From NCBI RefSeq assembly GCF_959020145.1, contig NZ_CAUEQY010000010.1, positions 1 to 64,000 on the forward strand: a DNA stretch of 64,000 nucleotides, written 5' to 3'. Positions 9,367-18,628 of the stretch are shown piece after piece. A program made the position numbers and the translations under genes. The stretch comes from an uncultured Bifidobacterium sp. (lineage in GTDB: Bacteria > Actinomycetota > Actinomycetes > Actinomycetales > Bifidobacteriaceae). How positions within the stretch are numbered: position 1 is the stretch's first letter; each line of letters opens with the position of its first letter. The notes beneath the pieces are model-generated. The model ran no database searches and had not been told where the DNA came from. It saw only the letters and a list, made by a program, of their open reading frames with translations.

Positions 9367-10875
9367 ATGGAGCATATGGATGCAACAGCGGAAGCGATTC
9401 TCGACGGACTGGACGATGCGCAGCGCATGGCGGCGACCGCCGTGCGCGGACCCGTCCGTATCATCGCCGGCGCAGGTGCCGGCAAAACGCGGACCGTCAC
9501 CCGAAGAATCGCCTACGCATGCGCCACCAAGGCATGGGATCCGCGCGCCACGCTCGCCGTGACCTTCTCCGTCAAAGCGGCCGCGGAAATGCGCAACAGA
9601 CTATCCCAACTCGACGTCGCATCCGACGTCAAAGCCGCCACCTTCCACTCCGCGGCACTACACCAACTCCGTCGGATCTGGCCAGACGTATGCGAAGGGC
9701 CCATGCCGTTCATCTCACGCAATCCGCGCGAAATCGTGGAACATTCCCTACGCCGAGTCACCACCCAGCAGGTGGACGACGACACCGTGCGCAACCTGCA
9801 AGCCGAAATCAACTGGTGCAAAATCTCACTCATCGCGCCGGAAGACTATGAACGCGTCTGCGCGGCCATCCACCACCAGCCGCCGGCAGGACTGGAACCA
9901 AGCCAATTCGTGGACATCTACAGAGCATACGAAACCGAAAAAACCAATCGCAACGAAATCGACTTCGACGACATCCTGCTCATCACCTGCCACCTCATCG
10001 AAAGCGACGAAGACGTGGCGGCCAACATCCGCTCCGGCATCACATGGCTCACCGTCGACGAATACCAAGACGTCTCGCCCCTGCAGCATCGGCTGCTCAC
10101 CCGATGGCTCGGTGACAACCGCAACATCTGCGTGGTCGGCGACCCGGCACAGACCATCTACTCGTTCGCCGGAGCCAGCAGCTACAACCTGCTCAACTTC
10201 GCCTCCGAATTCGGACCCCTCACCGCCGACGTCAGACTCAACAACGACTACCGTTCCACCCCGCAGATCGTCAACTACGCCAACCGCGTGCTCGAAGTCT
10301 CACCGCAACGCGCCGACTATCTCAAACTCAACTCCAAGCGAGACCAAGGCCGCCGAGTCGCGCAAACCGTCTACAACAGCGATCTCGAAGAAGCCCGGGG
10401 CGTGGCTGCACGCATCCGCAGACTCGTGGACGAGGGAGCATCTCCGGGCGACTGCGCCATCCTCACCCGAGTCAACGCGCAGCAGAAAATCCTCTGCCGG
10501 GCACTGGGCGAACAACACCTGCGCTACCGCGTCAAACGAGACAGCGGATGGCAGAACTCCGCGCTCGCGGATGACGCTCAGACCCGCTTGGCCATGTTGG
10601 AAGCACTTGGCGCAGGCGGCGACGTTAAAGGCGTGACCATCTCCACCATCCATGCCTCCAAGGGCCTGGAATTCAAACACGTGTTCCTGATCGGGTGCTC
10701 CGAAGGGCTGATTCCATACGGTTCACCGCCCGAAGGCGACCTTCTGGAAGAGGAACGGCGATTGATGTACGTGGCGGTCACGCGTGCCGAAGACACGCTC
10801 GACGTATCCTATGCACGCGCCCGCGAGGACGATGGGTCCGATCGCGGGCGCAGGAAATCACGCTTCTTCCGGTGA
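9367..10875 (+). CDS. UvrD/PcrA-type superfamily 1 DNA helicase, short form
   Basis: An SF1A helicase of 502 residues. Walker A is GAGAGKT (35-41), motif II is DEYQD (about 231-235), motif III lies in VVGDPAQTIYSFAGA, and the C-terminal motifs STIHASKGLEF and YVAVTRAED are intact. It is about 200 residues shorter than canonical UvrD/PcrA, as the 2B subdomain is reduced and the C-terminal extension absent. This resembles the small actinobacterial UvrD2-like helicases without an HRDC domain. The last 18 bases overlap the convergent DUF2342 gene. Confidence 0.9.
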   Translation: MEHMDATAEAILDGLDDAQRMAATAVRGPVRIIAGAGAGKTRTVTRRIAYACATKAWDPRATLAVTFSVKAAAEMRNRLSQLDVASDVKAATFHSAALHQLRRIWPDVCEGPMPFISRNPREIVEHSLRRVTTQQVDDDTVRNLQAEINWCKISLIAPEDYERVCAAIHHQPPAGLEPSQFVDIYRAYETEKTNRNEIDFDDILLITCHLIESDEDVAANIRSGITWLTVDEYQDVSPLQHRLLTRWLGDNRNICVVGDPAQTIYSFAGASSYNLLNFASEFGPLTADVRLNNDYRSTPQIVNYANRVLEVSPQRADYLKLNSKRDQGRRVAQTVYNSDLEEARGVAARIRRLVDEGASPGDCAILTRVNAQQKILCRALGEQHLRYRVKRDSGWQNSALADDAQTRLAMLEALGAGGDVKGVTISTIHASKGLEFKHVFLIGCSEGLIPYGSPPEGDLLEEERRLMYVAVTRAEDTLDVSYARAREDDGSDRGRRKSRFFR

Positions 10876-12417
10876 CTGCGGGTCGCCGGAAGCGTTCGTA
10901 TCGCCGGCGTCATCTGTACCGTCGGCGTCGTTCGTGCCATCGGCGTCATCGCCCTTGTGCTCTTCCTCGTCGAGCAGCTTGGACAGTTCGGCATCCCAAT
11001 CGATGCTGTCCGGAATATCCTGTTGCGCCGTGGTCTGTTCCGTACCGGTAGTGGCGGATGCGGCGCCGTTCTCTTCGTTGGAGCTATCCTCGGACTGTTC
11101 GTCCGGCAGTTGCGGCAGCAGATCCGGATGCGACCATTTCGCGTCGCGCGCCTCGGGGCCTTCCTGCGCGCCGATGCTTTCCCACAGCGCGGCCGCCTCA
11201 CGCATGCGCTTGGGGCGCAATTGCATGCCCATCAGGCTTTCGAACGTGCGTTCCGCAGGGCCTCCGATGGCGCGTTCGCGGCGCAACATCTCACGAAGCT
11301 GTTCGATATGCGGAATATGCGCCATGCCCGCACGCCACACGACGGCATCCACCCAGCCCTCCACCAAGGCAAGCAGATTCTCCAACGCCTTCATGGCCTG
11401 CTTCTGCTCCGGAGTGTCCGGGAACGCCACCTTGGTGATGTTCACCGCGCTGGCCATGGAATCCGGATCGATGGACTCCGCCTCACGGATCTGCTCCTCC
11501 ATGGCATCCATGTCGATGGTGATGCCACGCGCGTATTTGCCCAGCAGCGCCTCGAAGCGGGGCATCAGCCACGGCACGGAGGCGAACAGCCTGGCATGCG
11601 CAAGCTCCTGCAGCGCAAGATAGCCTATCACTTCGTTCACGTCGATATCCAGCGACTTCGCGTATTCGGTCACGTTCTGCACGATCAGTCCGCCGGCGGG
11701 ATTCTTCAGCAGCGCGATGCCCTGATCGAAGCTGCCGCGCACCTCATGGGACAGGTCGCCGGCGGCACGCCCCAACTGCATGGCGAACGACGTGTTGCCG
11801 ACGAATCGCATCAGCTTCGCCGGATTCTTCATCTCGTCCGGAATCGGAATTTCGATGGGGCCTGCGAAAACCCCGGAAATCTCGGTCTGTATTTCGCCGT
11901 CGCCGAAACGCTGCGACAGAATCGAAGCCAGAGCGTCGTTCATCGATTCGGCCACGGGGGAGGCGAACTGCGCCCACGCGTCGATTGTGTCCTCCACCCA
12001 GCCGGCGCGGGTGAGCAGCTGCGTCTCGCCTTGCGCCGGGTTGAACTCGCAAGCGGTATCAAGCCACAGGTTCGCCTCGCTGATGGCACGTCTTGCGATT
12101 TCGCCGGTTTCGGCGTTCACGCTGCTGTCCGATCCGGCACCATTCGCCTGCTGCAACGCGAGCGATTTCGCCAGTTTGATGTTGATCGGCCCCTGTTCCA
12201 CGGCCTGCTGCATATCTCCCATGGTGTTGAGTCCGCCGGCGGTGAACGCCTGCATCATGGACTTGACCTCTTCGGGCTTGGGCAGCGTGCTCGGATCCTG
12301 ACTCATCAGCTGGTCGCGTACGGCTTCCGGCATGTTGGAAAGCTGGTTCCATGCCATCTCGCCCTGAATCGGTCCGAAGCAATCGATAAGCCACTGGCGG
12401 ATCGCATTCTCATCCAT
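10858..12417 (-). CDS. DUF2342 zinc-dependent metalloprotease-like protein
   Basis: A 519-residue actinobacterial protein. The putative zinc-binding helix is in LALQELAHARLFASVPWL (about 268-285). The first histidine of HExxH is replaced by Gln-Glu, while the second histidine and a downstream helix remain, as is usual in the hydrolase branch of DUF2342. The C-terminal 100 residues are acidic and low-complexity (Asp, Glu, Thr, Gly). Proteolytic activity is unproven for the branch. It is divergent from the Lon-like protease, 71 bases apart. Confidence 0.8.
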   Translation of the reverse strand: MDENAIRQWLIDCFGPIQGEMAWNQLSNMPEAVRDQLMSQDPSTLPKPEEVKSMMQAFTAGGLNTMGDMQQAVEQGPINIKLAKSLALQQANGAGSDSSVNAETGEIARRAISEANLWLDTACEFNPAQGETQLLTRAGWVEDTIDAWAQFASPVAESMNDALASILSQRFGDGEIQTEISGVFAGPIEIPIPDEMKNPAKLMRFVGNTSFAMQLGRAAGDLSHEVRGSFDQGIALLKNPAGGLIVQNVTEYAKSLDIDVNEVIGYLALQELAHARLFASVPWLMPRFEALLGKYARGITIDMDAMEEQIREAESIDPDSMASAVNITKVAFPDTPEQKQAMKALENLLALVEGWVDAVVWRAGMAHIPHIEQLREMLRRERAIGGPAERTFESLMGMQLRPKRMREAAALWESIGAQEGPEARDAKWSHPDLLPQLPDEQSEDSSNEENGAASATTGTEQTTAQQDIPDSIDWDAELSKLLDEEEHKGDDADGTNDADGTDDAGDTNASGDPQSPEEA

Positions 12418-12488
12418 ACCGTTTCCTGCCTTTGTTCCACGCGATTGTTAAGTTCGTTGCCTTCCATAGTATGGGAGGCATGGCCGAT

Positions 12489-13385
12489 ATGCAGGAAACA
12501 CAGCGAGTTCACGCCAAAAGCACACGTAACGGGTCGTCTCAAGGCCTTCTGCCACGTATCAGACGACGTTGGCGTCAGGTCGGACGGTGGTTCGATGTTC
12601 GCCCTTGGCGATATCTCGCCGGACCGATCGTGGCTGTGCTCTGCGTGCTGGTGCTTATTGCGCCCAGCGCGTACGTGGTGCAGGAGCCGGGACCGACCCA
12701 GGACGTGCTCGGAAAAGTCGAAGGCAAGCAGGTCATCGACGTGTCCGGCGTGAAGACGCATAAGGACTCCGGCAAACTACTGCTCGTCACCGTCAACGCC
12801 TCAGGCGTTCCCGGATATCCTGTGACCAACGCGCAGGCGTTGCTGGCATGGGCCAATCCGAAGGCCACGGTGATTCCGCAGGAGGCCGTGTTCCCCGTCG
12901 GACAAAGCGCCAAGGACTATGCGAAGGAAAGCAACAAGGAGATGTCCTCATCGCAGAACGCCGCGGCCACGGCCGCGAAGCGGTTCCTCAAGGCGCACGG
13001 TTATGACGTGTCCGGTATGAAGGTGTCCATGCACGTCGACGACATCGGCGGCCCGTCCGCGGGCATGATGTACACGCTCGGTCTGATCGACAAGGTGACC
13101 GGAGAGCAGCTTTCCGGCGGGAAGACCATCGCGGGTACCGGCACGATGAACGCCAAAGGCAAGGTTGGCGCGATCGGCGGCATCCGGTTGAAGATGATCG
13201 GCGCGAAGCGTGACGGGGCCACGTGGTTCCTTGCCCCGGAATCCAACTGCTCCGACGTGGTTGGGCACGTGCCACAGGGCCTCCACGTGGTGAAGGTGGG
13301 CACGTTGGACGAGGCGTACGACGCGCTGGTCGCCATCCGCGATGGTAAAGGCGGTTCACTGCCGCAATGCACCGTCAAGCAATGA
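12489..13385 (+). CDS. membrane-anchored Lon-like (S16) serine protease, YlbL type without PDZ
   Basis: About 298 residues. A basic N-terminus is followed by one membrane segment (about residues 42-62) and QEPGPTQDVLG, the conserved start of the YlbL extracytoplasmic part. The C-terminal Lon proteolytic domain has the nucleophile in GGPSAGMMYTL and the general-base lysine in AIGGIRLKM. YlbL proteins normally hold a PDZ domain between membrane segment and protease; here the linker is short and no PDZ motif is seen. The ATG at 12489 has GGGAGG ten bases upstream. It acts outside the membrane. Confidence 0.85.
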   Translation: MQETQRVHAKSTRNGSSQGLLPRIRRRWRQVGRWFDVRPWRYLAGPIVAVLCVLVLIAPSAYVVQEPGPTQDVLGKVEGKQVIDVSGVKTHKDSGKLLLVTVNASGVPGYPVTNAQALLAWANPKATVIPQEAVFPVGQSAKDYAKESNKEMSSSQNAAATAAKRFLKAHGYDVSGMKVSMHVDDIGGPSAGMMYTLGLIDKVTGEQLSGGKTIAGTGTMNAKGKVGAIGGIRLKMIGAKRDGATWFLAPESNCSDVVGHVPQGLHVVKVGTLDEAYDALVAIRDGKGGSLPQCTVKQ

Positions 13386-13503
13386 GCGTGCGGCGGAAGG
13401 AGATAGGCGTGATACAGGCGGAAATCGCCGTTTCATCTCGAAAAGTGGGCGATTCCGGCGTTCGTAACGTATATGTTCGAGCAGTGTTGGTATATTGACG
13501 AAC

Positions 13504-13920
13504 GTGAATCAAACGGCATCTGATAACGCTGAAGAATTCGGTTTCCACGCCGGCGACCTGGTACAGGAATGGCTGTGGGACGATGATGTGGATGACTCGA
13601 TCCGCGCCAAGATCGAGGAACTGACCGGTGAGGAGCTGGTCGACGAGGATTATGACTCCGCAGTCGACGGTGTGATCATCTGGTGGCGTGATGGCGATGA
13701 CGAGGACGAACTGGCCGACACCATTGTCGATGCTTATGCGGTTCTCGGCGATGACGGCCCGCTGTGGGTGCTCACCCCGAAGCCGGGACGTCCGGGTGCC
13801 GCAAGCTCCAGCACCGTGCAGTCCGCGGCCAAGACCGCCGGCATGAACGCCGCCACTCCGCTGACCGTCAGCTCCGATTGGAACGGTATTCACCTGCGCG
13901 CGTTCGGCAAGGGCAAGTAA
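13504..13920 (+). CDS. DUF3052 family protein
   Basis: An acidic protein of 138 residues from the GTG at 13504. It matches actinobacterial DUF3052: LVQEWLWDDDVDDSIR near the start, IIWWRDGDDEDEL in the middle, LWVLTPKPGRPG after residue 90. Its role is unknown. No ribosome site precedes the GTG, but a TATATT box at 13491-13496 would place transcript start at about the GTG itself, so translation may be leaderless. A TTG at 13495 is an alternative start. Confidence 0.85.
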   Translation: MNQTASDNAEEFGFHAGDLVQEWLWDDDVDDSIRAKIEELTGEELVDEDYDSAVDGVIIWWRDGDDEDELADTIVDAYAVLGDDGPLWVLTPKPGRPGAASSSTVQSAAKTAGMNAATPLTVSSDWNGIHLRAFGKGK

Positions 13921-13952
13921 ACCAAGACTTTTCGCGATTTTTCTCGCGTATA

Positions 13953-13990
13953 CGAAAATCCCCCGGGCCCATTGGGCTTGGGGGATTTCG
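13953..13990 (+). terminator. strong hairpin after DUF3052
   Basis: CGAAAATCCCCCGGGCCC and its near-complement pair around a short ATT loop. It lies 32 bases after the stop codon and probably works for this gene. Confidence 0.75.
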
Positions 13991-14118
13991 CTATTACGTG
14001 GACTTTCCGGCAAAACACAAACAAAACGTGGGCGGAATGTGGGCAAAACACGGGTGCGCGCGTTGATATTACGCGGGATGATATGCGATTCCTTGATTTT
14101 TCACGGCGTTGCGAAAAG

Positions 14119-14192
14119 TGGGCGATGAGGGATTCGAACCCCCGACATCCACCGTGTAAAGGTGGCGCTCTAACCAACTGAGCTAATCGCCC
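14119..14192 (-). tRNA. tRNA-Val, anticodon UAC
   Basis: Complete 74-nt cloverleaf on the leftward strand: acceptor GGGCGAT/ATCGCCC, D-arm GCTC/GAGC, anticodon stem CCACC/GGTGG with loop TTTACAC (anticodon TAC), T-arm GGGGG with TTCGAAT. The CCA end is not encoded. It reads GUA valine codons. Confidence 0.97.
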
Positions 14193-14400
14193 GCAACGAA
14201 CTACTGTACCGTATCCGCGCGATGAGCCGCACTCGTGTGTCGGCATGGCGGATATGATGCCGCTTGATCGGTACGAAACCGCCGTGTGAGCGATGAGCCG
14301 CACGTGTCGATTCACTGAATTTTCATCTTTTGCGGCGTCTGCGTCGAATCAATCACGTAAAGTAGTGACGTTAATACGTGTAGCAGGAGGTCGAACGCCA

Positions 14401-15954
14401 ATGGCACAGGAACCTGAAACCGAGAAGAACGCATCGGGAATCGCTCATGCCGCGAAGCGAAAGTGGGGCTACGATGCGGAACAGGTGGATGCTTTCCTTG
14501 AACGTGCGCACATGCTGTATGAAGGTGAGGGCGCGCAACTCACCCAGCATGATATTCAGAACGTCTCCTTCGAACTGGTCAAGGGCGGCTATGTGATCGC
14601 CCAAGTGGATGCCGCGCTTGCCCGTCTGGAACGTGCCGTGGTCGACAAGCAGACCACGTGGGAAATCTCCCAGCATGGCCGTGTGGCATGGAAGGCGCAG
14701 ACCGAGGACCTGTTCAAGAAGCTCGACGCGCATGCCGAACGCGAGCACGGCCAACGGTTCAAGCCGGGCGAGGGCAAGAATCCGAGCTACGACCGCAAGC
14801 AGGTCGACAGCGTGATCGACAAGTGCCTGACGAAAGCCGCCGGCGAGCTGGGTGTTGAGGAAGTCAGTGAAGCGGACGCCAAGGCGATCGCCGACACGAA
14901 TTCCCAGACCTTGAGCAACGTGATCTTCACTCAGCGCAAAGGCAAGAGGGGATACGACGAACGTCAGGTGGATTACTATCTGGCCGCCTGCGCGCAGTTG
15001 CTGACCCGACTCGAATCGTATGCGCGCGTCGCGGATTTCGTCGGTGAACCCTCCGAAGAGGCGATGGCCGCGGCCGCACCGTCCGTTGCCCCGGCTTCCG
15101 GCGATTCCGCAGCTGGCGAAACCCAGATGATCGCACCGCTGTTCGCAGCTCCTTCCGCCACGGTTCCGGCTGCTCCGGTTCTTCCTACTGTGCCAACCGT
15201 CACGCCGAGCGAAGAGGATTCCTTCGACGCGCTGAACAAGGCCGAGCATGAGATCTTCACGTCCGCGGTCACCTCCCCGGTGAGCGTGCCTGCCACGCCG
15301 ATGAACACTCCGCCTGCGGTTCCGGTGGTTCCGCCGGTGTTCCAGCCGCAGACCGATTCCGCTTCTTCCGCGCCGAGCGCCGTTGAAGAGACCCAGGCGT
15401 TCGATCCGCTTGCCGATGATGCGATGGAAGATGCCGCGCCAAAGGCTCCGGCTCCGACCGCGACCGATTCGCAGGCTCCAGCCGCTCCGGCATTCTCGCC
15501 GGCTCCGGTTGAACCCGAGCCGCAGCAGGATCCGTCTTTGGCCGCGTTGGCGCATCTGGCCCACACCATCAATGAGACGAACCAGACGGAAAACACGTTC
15601 ACGCCGCAGGTTCCGAGCCTGTCCGCGTCCGACTTGCCTCAGGTCACCACCGGTTCGACGAGCCTGAGCTCCCTCGCAGCCTCGGTGCCGCCATCCTTCA
15701 CGCCTGAACCGGCCGCTCCGGCCACTCCGGTTCCGGTTGTTGAACAGGCTCCGGCCGAGCCGGCCGCTCCGGCTGAACCTGCCGTAGAACCGGCAGTTGT
15801 CCCGGCAACTGAACCGTCCGCCGAACCCGACGCGGACAAGCAGCAGGAGGACAAAAAGCCGGAACCAAGCCCGGCTTTCAGGTCGATTTTCCCGGCGTCG
15901 GGCAACGACGACAATCTCGATATTCCGGATCTGTCGTTCCCGTCCTTCGAGTGA
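14401..15954 (+). CDS. DivIVA-like coiled protein with long Pro/Ala-rich tail
   Basis: A protein of 517 residues. Two copies of a DivIVA-type motif are visible: KRKWGYDAEQVDAFLERA (about 17-34) and RGYDERQVDYYLAAC (about 183-197), a pattern seen in the actinobacterial Wag31/DivIVA domain family. A long Pro/Ala/Glu-rich, probably disordered segment runs from 220 to 500. It most likely acts at the inner membrane face in polar growth or division, but it is not the essential divIVA itself, which lies in the ftsZ cluster. The start ATG at 14401 has AGGAGG ten bases upstream. Confidence 0.75.
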   Translation: MAQEPETEKNASGIAHAAKRKWGYDAEQVDAFLERAHMLYEGEGAQLTQHDIQNVSFELVKGGYVIAQVDAALARLERAVVDKQTTWEISQHGRVAWKAQTEDLFKKLDAHAEREHGQRFKPGEGKNPSYDRKQVDSVIDKCLTKAAGELGVEEVSEADAKAIADTNSQTLSNVIFTQRKGKRGYDERQVDYYLAACAQLLTRLESYARVADFVGEPSEEAMAAAAPSVAPASGDSAAGETQMIAPLFAAPSATVPAAPVLPTVPTVTPSEEDSFDALNKAEHEIFTSAVTSPVSVPATPMNTPPAVPVVPPVFQPQTDSASSAPSAVEETQAFDPLADDAMEDAAPKAPAPTATDSQAPAAPAFSPAPVEPEPQQDPSLAALAHLAHTINETNQTENTFTPQVPSLSASDLPQVTTGSTSLSSLAASVPPSFTPEPAAPATPVPVVEQAPAEPAAPAEPAVEPAVVPATEPSAEPDADKQQEDKKPEPSPAFRSIFPASGNDDNLDIPDLSFPSFE

Positions 15955-15967
15955 ACCAACGGTAATA

Positions 15968-15995
15968 AACAGGCTGGCGGAATCGTCAGCCTGTT
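15968..15995 (+). terminator. hairpin after the DivIVA-like gene
   Basis: Perfect 9-bp arms AACAGGCTG and CAGCCTGTT with a ten-base loop, 14 bases after the stop codon, followed by CTCG rather than a T-run. Confidence 0.65.
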
Positions 15996-16002
15996 CTCGC
16001 GT

Positions 16003-16074
16003 TTACACAATCCCAACTACACAGCCTCGACTACACAGTCCCAACTTACATAGTCCAAACTTACATAGTCCAAA
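16003..16074. repeat. tandem 14-15-bp minirepeat upstream of dxr
   Basis: Five head-to-tail units on the pattern TTACACAGTCCCAA. The last two, at 16045-16059 and 16060-16074, are identical (CTTACATAGTCCAAA). It lies between the terminator and dxr, 48 bases before the dxr start, so copy number could affect the dxr leader. Confidence 0.8.
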
Positions 16075-16121
16075 CCAATGCCGGAACATCGGCATATCAT
16101 ACGGAGAGCAGCGCATAACCC

Positions 16122-17300
16122 ATGCAACCATCAACCGTAGTAATTCTGGGCTCCACCGGATCCATCGGCACCCAAGGCCTTGACGTCATCTCACGTCATC
16201 TCGACCGCTTCACCGTGACGGGTCTCGCCGCGGGCGGAGCACATGTCGAACTGCTTGCGCAGCAGGCGGCGAAATTCCATGTGCCAACCGTCGCGATCTT
16301 CTACAAGGAAGCCGTCCCCGCGCTACGTGAGGCGTTGGAACAGGTCGGCGCAGGCAACGTCAACATCACAGCCGGCCCTGACGCGGTGATCGCCATGGCA
16401 GGCTCCGGCGCCGACGTGGTGCTTAACGGCATCACCGGCTCCATCGGCCTCGAACCGTCCATCGCGGCACTGCAGGCAGGCTCCCAGCTGGCATTGGCCA
16501 ACAAGGAATCCGTGGTGGCCGGCGGACACCTGCTGTTTAGCGCGCAGGTACGCGACAAGCAGATCAATCCGGTCGATTCCGAACATTCCGCCATCTGGCA
16601 GTCGTTGCGTTCCGGCACGCACGGCGAAGTGTCCAAGCTCGTCGTCACCGCGTCCGGCGGTCCGTTCCGCGGCTGGAAGCGCGACCAAATGACCGACATC
16701 ACGCCGGAACAGGCCTTGAACCACCCCACATGGAACATGGGGCCGGTCGTGACCATCAACTCGTCCACGCTGATGAACAAAGGTCTTGAAGTCATCGAAG
16801 CAAGCCGACTGTTCGATGTGCCACCGAGCCGCATCGACGTGACCGTGCATCCGCAATCCATCGTGCATTCCATGGTGGAATTCCGCGACGGCGCCACCAT
16901 CGCGCAGGCTTCGCCGCCGGACATGCGCCTGCCGATCGCCCTCGGCCTGTCCGCGCCGGAACGTCTCGGAAACGTCGCCGCCGCATGCGATTGGACGAAG
17001 GCGGCCACGTGGACGTTCGAGCCGCTCGACAACGAGGCGTTCCCCGCGGTGAACCTGGCCCGGCACTGCCTCGAATCGTCCGAAAAGCATACGGCCGTGC
17101 TCAACGCGGCCAACGAGCAGGCCGTCCACGCGTTCCTCGAACACCGTCTGCCATACCTCGGCATCGTCGACACCGTGCGCGAAGTGCTTGACGAGATGGA
17201 CGCCGAACTGCGCGGCAACCCGCTGTTCGCTTCCGTGGAGGAAATGAGCCGACTCGAGCAGGAGGCTCGCGCCCGCGCCGACAAGCTGATAAACAAGTAA
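16122..17300 (+). CDS. dxr: 1-deoxy-D-xylulose 5-phosphate reductoisomerase
   Basis: Second step of the non-mevalonate isoprenoid route (DXP to MEP, with NADPH and a divalent metal). The 392 residues start with the nucleotide-binding loop LGSTGSIGTQ (9-18). LANKESVVAGG, the metal- and substrate-binding region PVDSEHSAIWQ, and ASGGPFRGW with the flexible loop are all present. Length is normal. ispG follows 64 bases downstream, so the two probably share a transcript. Confidence 0.96.
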   Translation: MQPSTVVILGSTGSIGTQGLDVISRHLDRFTVTGLAAGGAHVELLAQQAAKFHVPTVAIFYKEAVPALREALEQVGAGNVNITAGPDAVIAMAGSGADVVLNGITGSIGLEPSIAALQAGSQLALANKESVVAGGHLLFSAQVRDKQINPVDSEHSAIWQSLRSGTHGEVSKLVVTASGGPFRGWKRDQMTDITPEQALNHPTWNMGPVVTINSSTLMNKGLEVIEASRLFDVPPSRIDVTVHPQSIVHSMVEFRDGATIAQASPPDMRLPIALGLSAPERLGNVAAACDWTKAATWTFEPLDNEAFPAVNLARHCLESSEKHTAVLNAANEQAVHAFLEHRLPYLGIVDTVREVLDEMDAELRGNPLFASVEEMSRLEQEARARADKLINK

Positions 17301-17364
17301 AGAGCACAAGCCGTAAGAACCATCGCGGGGCGCATAACGCGCCTCGCACATGCAAGGATCACGT

Positions 17365-18564
17365 ATGCCAGAAATCGAAAAACCGTTCCGCAAAACCGGT
17401 GACGCGGCCATCAGCGAAAGCCCGCTGCATCCGCGCCGCAAGTCCCGCCGCATCATGGTCGGCCCGGTGCCGGTCGGCGGGGGAGCGCCGATTTCAGTGC
17501 AATCCATGACCAATACGCTGACGGCTGACGTGCCGGCCACCCTGCAGCAGATCGCGGAACTGACCGCGGCCGGCTGCGATATCGTGCGTGTGGCCGTGCC
17601 AAGCCAGGATGATGCCGACGCATTGCCGGAAATCGTCAAAAAATCGCCGATTCCGGTGATTGCGGACATCCACTTCCAAAGCAAGTACGTGTTCCAGGCC
17701 ATCGACGCCGGCTGCGCGGCCGTGCGCGTGAACCCCGGCAACATTCGCAAATTCGACGAGGTCGGCCCTTCGATCTGCAAGGCCGCCACGGATGCGGGCA
17801 TTTCCCTGCGCATCGGCGTGAACGCCGGTTCGCTCGATAAGGAGCTGTACGCCAAATACGGCGGCCCGACACCGGAGGCGCTGGTGGCGTCCGCGATGAA
17901 GGAAGCGCGCATGTTCGAAGACGTCGGCTTCCACGATTTCAAGATTTCCGTCAAGCACCATGATGTGGTCACCATGGTGCAGACGTACCGTCTGTTGGCT
18001 TCCAAGGGCGATTGGCCGCTGCATTTGGGCGTCACCGAAGCCGGCCCGACCTGGCAGGGCACAATCAAAAGCTGCCTGGCATTCGGCGCGCTGCTGGCCG
18101 AAGGCATCGGCGATACGATCCGCGTTTCACTGTCCGCGCCTCCCGTGGAGGAAGTGAAGGTGGGCTGCAAGCTGCTGGAATACATGGGATTGCGCCCGCG
18201 TAAGTTCGACATCATCTCCTGCCCGTCCTGCGGCCGTTCCCAGGTGGACGTGATTCAGCTGGCCAACGCGGTGACCGAAGGGTTGAAGGACGTGACCGCG
18301 CCGATTCGCGTGGCCGTCATGGGCTGCATCGTCAACGGTCCGGGCGAGGCTCGCGAAGCCGATTTGGGCGTGGCCTCCGGCAACGGCAAGGGGCAGATTT
18401 TCATCAAGGGCAAGGTCATCCAGACCGTGCCGGAAGACCAGATCGTGGAAACCCTGCTCGCCAAGGCGCAGGAGATCGCCGCGCAGATGGAGGCCGACGG
18501 CCAGTTGCCTGCCACCGCCACCGGTCCGGTGGTCGTGCCGGTGACGCAAAACGGCAACTGCTGA
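17365..18564 (+). CDS. ispG: 4-hydroxy-3-methylbut-2-en-1-yl diphosphate synthase
   Basis: Iron-sulfur enzyme that converts MEcPP to HMBPP in the non-mevalonate pathway. The 399 residues show VQSMTNTLTADV near the start, the TIM-barrel AVRVNPGNI, and the cluster ligands in SCPSCGRSQ and MGCIVNGPGE. The ATG at 17365 has AAGGA six bases upstream; a further in-frame ATG at 17350 lies in front of that site. A small GC hairpin lies between dxr and ispG at about 17324-17346. Confidence 0.96.
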   Translation: MPEIEKPFRKTGDAAISESPLHPRRKSRRIMVGPVPVGGGAPISVQSMTNTLTADVPATLQQIAELTAAGCDIVRVAVPSQDDADALPEIVKKSPIPVIADIHFQSKYVFQAIDAGCAAVRVNPGNIRKFDEVGPSICKAATDAGISLRIGVNAGSLDKELYAKYGGPTPEALVASAMKEARMFEDVGFHDFKISVKHHDVVTMVQTYRLLASKGDWPLHLGVTEAGPTWQGTIKSCLAFGALLAEGIGDTIRVSLSAPPVEEVKVGCKLLEYMGLRPRKFDIISCPSCGRSQVDVIQLANAVTEGLKDVTAPIRVAVMGCIVNGPGEAREADLGVASGNGKGQIFIKGKVIQTVPEDQIVETLLAKAQEIAAQMEADGQLPATATGPVVVPVTQNGNC

Positions 18565-18628
18565 AAGCCATGTTCCAGCGTGCCGTCGGTAGCATGCAAT
18601 CGCAGGCTTCTCAGCAAAGGCCGGTAGA

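Noticed and set aside
16323..18215. 630-codon leftward frame opposite dxr and ispG
   Set aside because: Crosses the gap between two well-defined genes; shadow frame.
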